Assembly (NCBI RefSeq): GCF_024628865.1 | Contig: NZ_CP102384.1 | Coordinates: 4,103,001 to 4,167,000 of the forward strand | Length of the DNA: 64,000 nt | Reading direction: 5' to 3' | Origin: Sphingopyxis sp. DBS4 | Lineage (GTDB): Bacteria > Pseudomonadota > Alphaproteobacteria > Sphingomonadales > Sphingomonadaceae | Shown: positions 51,501-56,817 of the stretch, in pieces | Position numbering within the stretch: the stretch's first letter is position 1 | How the letters are laid out: the number at the start of each line of letters is the position of its first letter | The notes under the pieces: generated by a model | Seen by the model: only the letters and a program-made list of their open reading frames with translations | Database searches by the model: none | Told to the model about the DNA's origin: nothing | Program-made: the position numbers and the translations under genes

Positions 51501-51902
51501 GCGAGCATCGGCCCCATCCGCCAGAAAGGTCGCCAGCGCATCGGTGACTGCGAAACGGTTGTTGACTGTCTGATCATAGGGTGAGCGACTGCCCAGCTGA
51601 CGTAGCGAACCATCCGCTTGCGTGCTGAACCAAGGTCCGTTCGGTTTGCCCTGAACGGGCAACCTATAACCCTTAAGCTCCACTACCACAGCATGATCAG
51701 CGGTCACGACGACGAAGTCGATCTGGCGACGACGAGACCCGACATGAAAATTGGCAAGCACCACGACCGGTGTTTGGGTCAGCTCGAACTCTCGCCGCAA
51801 GCGTGCCAGAAACTTTCGCTCAGTCGGATCTTCGATCGGACTTCCCAAATATACTCCGATGCGCGTTCCAGCCTCTCCCATTGGGCTAGCATAGGTGGTC
51901 AC
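48546..51902 (-). CDS. NERD nuclease-STAND NTPase with helical-repeat C-terminus, NLR-like defence candidate
   Basis: A 1118-residue protein in three parts. Residues ~25-170 are a NERD (PD-(D/E)XK-type) domain: D62 in RQIDFVVV and E75-L-K77 in VVVELKGY. Residues ~245-500 are a STAND-type NTPase with P-loop GPSGVGKT (257-264) and Walker B DIVLLVDALNE (322-332). Residues ~500-1118 are all helical without a clear motif, like the sensor repeats of Avs-type proteins. I infer abortive-infection immunity: sensor, switch and nuclease. It is the last gene of a three-gene minus operon and starts at GTG 51902 with a weak ribosome-binding site. Confidence 0.85.
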   Translation of the reverse strand: MTTYASPMGEAGTRIGVYLGSPIEDPTERKFLARLRREFELTQTPVVVLANFHVGSRRRQIDFVVVTADHAVVVELKGYRLPVQGKPNGPWFSTQADGSLRQLGSRSPYDQTVNNRFAVTDALATFLADGADARTAASGMLCIFPEPPHGSRIPASDHKASIGGWSVFERLIASRCSRTLPLDRWREFAEELGLRPESEVSPSSSSTLIADYQARLIELSAAIDGPFHPPTFEVDHEEDQPEIEVLIKDGRQPLLMGPSGVGKTRLFAKLAASAANAGRVPVTIRAREFEGDLAPLLRKSVAVGTPVSPGSLFSAARAAGADIVLLVDALNECSPALLPRLVSVLQAFRLRYDALVLLSGQSDVELPPLLDGPRLKLLVPDRERAEALVAAHLGRPLDAAEREALDLVATSQDAAVLAGILSETGYADGRYRLYDLFTRNLLPREKQAALHAGLAALATAIRAELRPMIATASARRILRQACHDCDHDVVEAVLTDGKLLSTEGGQTRFRHDLFTDFFAAADLIHSATSEDALITEVLRPYHAELREFVLGGAGRAVQAALLSSEAAPRLLPGALRGRGGRELRRQTLVRCQELLDRVATHIRSLVFSLPEQPETERYQYLKAEFDGELGLADHENRLWHALPVAAEEGLLNAILEFAQAVDHQIGNEVARLRLEYPDIRYFNHLAYLTIHGAWCSASELSLVRSLVTGCQNRFGDLEPVDLPGHLADELDSFEGKGPTQLLILLAMMRGCWRQMPKLPTRMVELLSHCWESRVYHLRLLTTDMVYFNGRHFEPDLKAEVAELLHSYLGENALQNTFVFDALKAIDAVDFGLDVDAIVEEYVWIAEQPINDAISKRAMSAYYSTWDHPDPEPYCEAFYERLTDEVRGAVLIRALSSADHDTMSLDFAMRELPEPLAEAWIPIVERYVVAPVTPSISVQSSVALFAAACAKLARSNLPLPPTASPEAITISELAWRRIGPIIYALNQEPARSREELEKLWAAFASTGGGAAVDPVFRTISDVPMFRTRAKVDFIDYFPSQMRSLALEALQAEYRPESYFHIYNEKGAEETLRDHRRFALSLLGSVGKSTDISLLRLWMDDAQLGEAALASARRLETRTI

Positions 51903-51941
51903 CGCAATACGGGAAAGACAACTTCAACATGACGGCTAGCT

Positions 51942-52481
51942 CTAGCTCCTTCGAATGCCGAAAAGATTGGCGCGCCATTGCTCAATACAAGGAAGGAGGC
52001 GCGAAAGCTCAAGCGGCTGCCCTTCAAGCAGGACTGCGAGCAAATTCGAGCATGTATAATCCTCCCACGGTGTGAAAGATTCAATCTGCTGAAGGGTCCT
52101 CAAGGCGGCCCCCTTCAAAACAGAACCATCCGACCTATTAATAACCTCGACCCATTCCTCCATATGCTTCCAATAGTTCGCCCCTGCATTGATCGCAGCC
52201 ACGAATGACAACCCGTCCCGTAGCATCGGGGGAACGTCGAGGGCATCGACCATGCCGAAACCGAGACCAGACCGGGCTGCCGTCAGGTAGCGCTGAATCG
52301 CCACCAAGCCGTGGCCAATAAAATACTCGGCGGCGTCAAAATGACCGGACGATTCTGCATCGGACGATGCTGCTATGGCCGAGTTCAGCCGTATCAGCTC
52401 GACATCCAGGACCATCAAATGCCTTGACAGAAGATCAAATTCTAAATCGGCGTACGCGTCGCCAACCTTGAGTATTGGCAT
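51942..52481 (-). CDS. Hypothetical protein in the MNT-HEPN/NERD-STAND operon
   Basis: A 179-residue soluble, mostly helical protein. LSRHLMVLDVELIRLNSAIA near the N-terminus and AINAGANYWKHMEEWVEVIN mid-protein are the most distinctive parts. No family recognised. Its ATG lies two bases after the MNT-HEPN stop, and its own stop is 40 bases before the STAND gene, so it belongs to the same transcript. It could be an adaptor, antitoxin or sensor. Confidence 0.7.
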   Translation of the reverse strand: MPILKVGDAYADLEFDLLSRHLMVLDVELIRLNSAIAASSDAESSGHFDAAEYFIGHGLVAIQRYLTAARSGLGFGMVDALDVPPMLRDGLSFVAAINAGANYWKHMEEWVEVINRSDGSVLKGAALRTLQQIESFTPWEDYTCSNLLAVLLEGQPLELSRLLPCIEQWRANLFGIRRS

Positions 52482-52483
52482 AG

Positions 52484-53413
52484 CTACCCCGCGTCCCGAG
52501 CGGTGCCCTCAAGTTGAGAGATGCGCTCACTGCAGAGCGTCTTTACAATTTCGGCCAGCACTTCGACGCGTGCACCAAGCCACTCGAGTTCTTCGTCAGA
52601 AACGCGATAGTGCTTCGAATATCGAGCCTTGATGTATGCCTCCTTCAGTTTCTCAAAGTGTGACCGGTCCGACTTACTGTCGCGGGGCCACACATCGACA
52701 AGGCGGTCATCAATTCGTTCGGCATTAGTCCTTAGGAACGCGAGATTGTGGACATGCGGGGAATAGAACGAGCAGACCAGCAACGCGCAGTTGTAGTAGC
52801 GCTCTGTCGCCTGATGAAGTTGAAAAGCGGCGTTGTTCAATCGTCCCCTTTCAAGATTGAAACGGAAATTGTCGAAAAACTCGCCTCCGCTCGGAAACCA
52901 TTCCTCGAAATATTCCCTCGCCATCTCGAGCGCCGCATGCGGCGTCTTCGGCTGCGGCTCGGGCAGCTCGTCGTCGACAGCCTGGTAGATCGCGATCCCA
53001 TCGCGCGCCACGTCCATGAAGAAGTAGCGCCCCTGCGATAGCCCGGCATTCACCTCGCTAACGCTGTGCACAATGAAGTTCACCGGTGTGCGCAACGTCT
53101 TCGTCACCGACAGCTCACGGATCAACCGGTCGTCAAGCTTCGCCCAATATTCGACGCGATCGGTCAGCCTGTCGTCGTTGACGATGATCAGAAGGTCGAA
53201 GTCCGACTGGTAGCCCTTCGCGGTATGCGGCTCGTCGACCCAGCCACCACGCGCATAGCTGCCGTAGAGAATGATTTTCGAAATCCGTCCCTTGCGCTTC
53301 CAGTCCTGCGTGGCGAGCGCGAGCGCGTCCTCGAACTCTTCGAATATGATCTGGACGATCCGCTCGAGTTCACGCTGCTTGTGGGGTGGAAGATGATCGA
53401 AGCTGCTGCGCAT
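52484..53413 (-). CDS. Fused nucleotidyltransferase (MNT)-HEPN protein
   Basis: A 309-residue fusion. The N-terminal half is a minimal nucleotidyltransferase with GSYARGG (51-57) and the metal-binding aspartates D71/D73 in SDFDLLIIV. The C-terminal half is a HEPN domain (NNAAFQLHQATERYYNCALL, and KARYSKHY near residue 268). In two-gene MNT/HEPN systems the transferase AMPylates and silences the HEPN RNase; here both are in one chain. It is the first gene of the operon leading to the NERD-STAND protein. Confidence 0.87.
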   Translation of the reverse strand: MRSSFDHLPPHKQRELERIVQIIFEEFEDALALATQDWKRKGRISKIILYGSYARGGWVDEPHTAKGYQSDFDLLIIVNDDRLTDRVEYWAKLDDRLIRELSVTKTLRTPVNFIVHSVSEVNAGLSQGRYFFMDVARDGIAIYQAVDDELPEPQPKTPHAALEMAREYFEEWFPSGGEFFDNFRFNLERGRLNNAAFQLHQATERYYNCALLVCSFYSPHVHNLAFLRTNAERIDDRLVDVWPRDSKSDRSHFEKLKEAYIKARYSKHYRVSDEELEWLGARVEVLAEIVKTLCSERISQLEGTARDAG

Positions 53414-53440
53414 TGCGTGTCACCCTATCAAGGTGCGGAG

Positions 53441-53478
53441 TCCCTTGCACCCGGAGAATGAACCGGGGGCAAAGGACC
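53441..53478 (-). terminator. Hairpin terminator after DUF736 copy 4
   Basis: 15-base arms, GTCCCTTGCACCCGG and CCGGGGGCAAAGGAC, with two mismatches and an 8-base loop, starting 13 bases past the DUF736 stop and ahead of the MNT-HEPN gene. Confidence 0.65.
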
Positions 53479-53490
53479 CCGCCATCTCGG

Positions 53491-53814
53491 TCAATCGGCG
53501 GGATTCCATAACAGGGCATAGACATCCGGATTGTCCTGTCCCGCCGCGCGGCCGAGGTTCGCGTAGATGCGCCGCGGCCCGAACTCGGGCGCCTCGAGGG
53601 TGAGCGAGACGTAGAGCTTGCCCGATGCTTCGCTCCGCCGAAGCCAGCCGGCGCCACATTCAACCCCGTCAGACCAGACGCGATAGTCCGGCTGCACATC
53701 GCCGTTCTTCGAGGGGTTGCGGCGGATTTCGATGGGAACGCGGATGGTGATCGTCGTGAGCTGGCCGACATAGCCCTTTTCCACCGTTCCGCTGACAAGA
53801 CCGATTGCTCCCAT
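53491..53814 (-). CDS. DUF736 protein, copy 4 (stand-alone)
   Basis: A 107-residue DUF736 protein: IGLVSGTVEKGYVGQLTTIT, VECGAGWLRRSEASGKLYVS and the closing DVYALLWNP. It is a single-gene unit with its own terminator and a leader element shared with copy 2. It directly precedes the MNT-HEPN/NERD-STAND operon, which may be read through from it. Confidence 0.87.
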   Translation of the reverse strand: MGAIGLVSGTVEKGYVGQLTTITIRVPIEIRRNPSKNGDVQPDYRVWSDGVECGAGWLRRSEASGKLYVSLTLEAPEFGPRRIYANLGRAAGQDNPDVYALLWNPAD

Positions 53815-53890
53815 GATTCATCTCCAGAACTGGCGGGGCAATTCCCGCGCCGCACGTCGGGGCATGACGCTCCAGGCTGGTGCGCACCCA

Positions 53891-53915
53891 TGGGCCGAAG
53901 CAGAGCGGAGGATGG
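53891..53915 (-). promoter_or_regulatory. Leader element shared with DUF736 copy 2
   Basis: Plus-strand TGGGCC followed by AGCAGAGCGGAGGATGG, matching 32865-32890. It is followed by GGGCGAAGCCC, which can form a small hairpin on the gene strand. It starts 77 bases upstream of the gene. The remaining part of 53815-54171 (357 bases) shows no gene. Confidence 0.5.
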
Positions 53916-54171
53916 GCGAAGCCCATTGCGCGCCCGCCGCGTCGTGCCAAGACCAAGGCAAGGCGAATTGCCGCGCTGTCTTCGAGTTATGTTCGCGACG
54001 AAGATTGGTGCGGCCGAGGTTGCGAAGCGACGGTTCGACACCCAGATGTGAAAATCGGCGCGCGCGATCGGCTAAAAGCAAGTTCTGGCTCGCGATATCA
54101 TGGAGAGGGCGATGGCAGACGTTTTTCGGGTGGTTCGCCGATACGATCGCTGGCGAGGCTGAGAGCAGCCA

Positions 54172-54939
54172 TTGTCGTTAGAGCACCATCTCGACCTCGT
54201 CCCTCTTGCAGCGGACCTCAGGGCCGCCGGCGGGCACAAGCCTCTCGTGGCGTCAGTCGACCGGGCAGCGGCCATCGGATCGATCCGCGATGATCTCCGC
54301 AACGCTGCAGCTTCACTAAGAATCATCAGGCAAATGCAAGAGGCCGAAAGCGATCGGCCGGAGATCGTTGGCGGCAATGACGATGACGCGACGATTTTTG
54401 GCGCGCTCTTCACCAACGCAATCATATTATATGCCCGGGCCACGTTCACAAGCGGCGCTCGTCCCGCGTTGCTGGGCGAGGAGGGCCTTTCAGCAGACGA
54501 CAAGGCCACTCATGATGAGGTCAAGACGCTGCGGAATTCCGTGTTCGCGCACTATGGGCGAGGCGAGGAAACCGAGGACGGACCGATTGTCCGCGACGCA
54601 GTTGTGCGTAGCTTCAATCGCAATCAGTATCGCTACGGGGTCTACACAACGCGCGCGCTCCACAAAGTCGGCTTGGGGGCCAGAATGGAAGCGCTCATTG
54701 TTGCTCGCCTGGCGCAGATAGAAGCAAAGCTACAGAAACTCCTCGACGACGTGGAGACGCGGCTGAATGATGCCGCTTCGACCGATGCGGCTCTTGGACG
54801 TTCGCTGCCCCAATACGAATTTGATGCTGACAAGTTCTGCGCCAGCCGCGGAGCTGCTGATCACATGCGCACACGGATGAGCTCCGGTGAGTTGGAGGAT
54901 ACGGATTACACGACGGCAGTCCCAAAGCCAGCAACCTAG
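54172..54939 (+). CDS. HEPN-like hypothetical protein
   Basis: A 255-residue helical protein. FGALFTNAIILYARATFTSG is followed by HDEVKTLRNSVFAHYGRGEE, in which RNSVFAH is an R-x5-H motif of HEPN type. A helical arm (RLAQIEAKLQKLLDDVETRL) comes later. The start is uncertain: TTG 54172 is the first codon of the open frame with a GAGAG ahead. It stands alone on the plus strand, between DUF736 copy 4 and the lasso locus. Confidence 0.6.
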   Translation: MSLEHHLDLVPLAADLRAAGGHKPLVASVDRAAAIGSIRDDLRNAAASLRIIRQMQEAESDRPEIVGGNDDDATIFGALFTNAIILYARATFTSGARPALLGEEGLSADDKATHDEVKTLRNSVFAHYGRGEETEDGPIVRDAVVRSFNRNQYRYGVYTTRALHKVGLGARMEALIVARLAQIEAKLQKLLDDVETRLNDAASTDAALGRSLPQYEFDADKFCASRGAADHMRTRMSSGELEDTDYTTAVPKPAT

Positions 54940-55219
54940 GATCGACCGCAATAGACTGACTCAATCTGGATGTATCTCGCGTCGGCAGGCTTGCCCTGCC
55001 GTAACGTCGGACTATGCTGGTGAGGCATCGGGCTGACAGGCGCGCGATGCCGAGTTGTAAGAAGCTCGTTCGGAAAGCCTTGTGAAATTCCCATCCTTGC
55101 CGGGTGGCCGTTGCGTATGTCCAAGCCCTCGGGCCAAAGGCGGCGGCACATATTTCCGAATATGTTCTTACCGCCCGGCTTTGGCACGCCGCCTCCGCCC
55201 GACCGGAAGGCGATCGGGG

Positions 55220-55801
55220 ATGGATTTCGACGACGAGCAGCAACGCGGGCAGGGTCTCGGCAGCGGCGAGGCTGTGCCTCCGGCCGACTGGACGGGCTTT
55301 GGCGGCGCCAGCGGAATGGAGGCGCTCTATGCCGAGCATCGGGGCGAGCTCACCCGCTATCTCCGCCGTCGCGCACCCCGCCAGGATGTCGGCGATCTCG
55401 TCCAGGAATGCTTTCGCCGGCTCGCCGACAAGGACAGCTTCGCCCGCGCCCTGATCGCGCAGCCGGGCGCCTATCTCGTGCGCACCGCGCGCAATCTTCT
55501 CACCGATCGCGCGCGCACCGACGATGTGCGGCTGCAGGCGCATCATCACAGCTTCGAGGATGACGACATCGCCGGCCCCGACCCCCATGCCGCGCTCGAA
55601 GCCCGCGAAGCCCTGCGCCGCGTCGAGCGGGCGATTGCCCGATTAAAGCCCCAAACTGGTTCCATCTTCATAATGCATCGCTTCGACGGCCTGAGCTATG
55701 ACGAGATCGCTGAAGCGAAAGGAATCACGGTGAAGGGCGTCGAATGGCATATCGCGCAGGCGATGATCGCGATCCGCAAGGCACGGGCCGACCATAAGTG
55801 A
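55220..55801 (+). CDS. ECF (FecI-like) sigma factor of the lasso locus
   Basis: A 193-residue extracytoplasmic-function sigma factor. Region 2 covers YAEHRGELTRYLRRRAPRQD and VGDLVQECFRRLADK. Region 4 has HRFDGLSYDEIAEAKGITVK. It is partnered by the FecR gene that overlaps its stop, and both precede a TonB receptor with a signalling domain. This is a cell-surface signalling set that would switch on the receptor and isopeptidase when the ligand is bound. The start was placed at MDFDDEQQ; the upstream in-frame extension has no sigma homology. Bases 54940-55219 hold the likely promoter but no gene. Confidence 0.9.
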   Translation: MDFDDEQQRGQGLGSGEAVPPADWTGFGGASGMEALYAEHRGELTRYLRRRAPRQDVGDLVQECFRRLADKDSFARALIAQPGAYLVRTARNLLTDRARTDDVRLQAHHHSFEDDDIAGPDPHAALEAREALRRVERAIARLKPQTGSIFIMHRFDGLSYDEIAEAKGITVKGVEWHIAQAMIAIRKARADHK

Positions 55802-56754
55802 GCGACCGCGACACCGAGGCCGCGTACTGGTTCGCGCGTATGCGCGCGCCCGACGCCGACGCCGACAAGGCGGAATTTGACGCCTGGCTCGCCGACCCCG
55901 AAAATGCCGCCGAATATGCCCGAGCCGAAGACAATTGGCTGCTGGTCGGCGGCGTCGCGCCCGAGCATCTCGCCGCACACCGCGCAGCATCAGCCAAGCC
56001 TGCGCGCTCATCCGCCCAATGGGCGCTTGCCGCGGCGCTGGTCCTCGCGCTCTCGCTCGGCTTCGCATGGATATTCCTCGGCAATCGCAGCAGCGAGCCG
56101 ATCGTCGCCGAGAATGCGACCGGCGAAGTGGTGCTCGAAGATGGAACGCGCGTCGCCCTGATGGATGGCGCGAAGATCGATCCCAAGTTCAGCCCCGCCG
56201 AGCGGCGCGTCATTCTGACCGGTGGTCGGGCCCGTTTCACCGTCGCGCATGATGAGGCCCGCCCCTTCCGGGTCGAGGCCGCAGGGAGCGAGACGACCGC
56301 GCTAGGCACGATTTTCGAGATCGACCTCACCGGCGGCGAGCCGCTCATCCATCTGGTCGAAGGGTCGGTCGAGATCAGAGCGACGACAAAGCAGCGCGCG
56401 CCGCTCCGCCTCCGTCCCGGTCAGCGAGCCGCGGTCACGGTCGACGGACCGAAGCTGGTCGAGATAGCCGCGACGAGCGAGCCGGTGGCCCTCGTTAGCC
56501 CGATCGGCGCGACGGACAATGCCAGTCTGCTGATCGCCGACAATCTGCCGCTCGGCGCGGTTATCGACCGCGCGAACCGGGTCAATCCCGCCAGGATCGA
56601 ACTGGCGGACCCTGCCAGCGGCACACGTCTCGTGAGTGGAAAGTTCGAGGTCGCCGATGCGGGCTCGCTTGCGCGCAAGCTTGGCGTCGCGCTCGACCTG
56701 GACGTAGAAGAACGCGGCAGCACCTACATTCTGAAGCCGAAAATAAAAAACTAG
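55798..56754 (+). CDS. FecR-family anti-sigma/signal transducer
   Basis: A 318-residue inner-membrane protein. The N-terminal DUF4880-type domain (KAEFDAWLADPENAAEYARA) should bind the sigma factor. One membrane segment follows (WALAAALVLALSLGFAWIFL), then a periplasmic FecR domain (TGEVVLEDGTRVALMDGAKI) and a C-terminal STN-like region. It starts at GTG 55798 overlapping the sigma stop (GTGA). It would relay binding at the TonB receptor to the sigma factor. Confidence 0.92.
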   Translation: MSDRDTEAAYWFARMRAPDADADKAEFDAWLADPENAAEYARAEDNWLLVGGVAPEHLAAHRAASAKPARSSAQWALAAALVLALSLGFAWIFLGNRSSEPIVAENATGEVVLEDGTRVALMDGAKIDPKFSPAERRVILTGGRARFTVAHDEARPFRVEAAGSETTALGTIFEIDLTGGEPLIHLVEGSVEIRATTKQRAPLRLRPGQRAAVTVDGPKLVEIAATSEPVALVSPIGATDNASLLIADNLPLGAVIDRANRVNPARIELADPASGTRLVSGKFEVADAGSLARKLGVALDLDVEERGSTYILKPKIKN

Positions 56755-56817
56755 GGGAATTTCCAGCCTCAACGTCTTGCCCCCTCAGACGGCCATGCAG
56801 GCCGCTGGGAGGGAAAT

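Larger units (their letters stand above)
11413..53814. mobile_element. Probable conjugative element (trb/tra core plus cargo); ends not found
   Basis: From 11413 to 32275 the window carries a nearly full P-type conjugation set: trbB-C-D-E-J-K-L-F-G-I, traG, relaxase, traF and a lytic transglycosylase. DUF736 genes, which in sphingomonads travel with such elements, recur at 32.5, 37.3 and 53.5 kb. This suggests that the cargo up to about 54 kb belongs to the same element. Outer limits are guesses: I found no integrase, partition gene, tRNA or terminal repeat. It may equally be part of a plasmid. Confidence 0.5.

Noticed and set aside
32410-54974. A 15-base direct repeat (CTCAATCTGGATGTA) at 32410-32424 and 54960-54974 that flanks the cargo region like att sites
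   Set aside because: One or two identical 15-mers are expected by chance in a window of this size; there is no integrase, tRNA or extended similarity around either copy.
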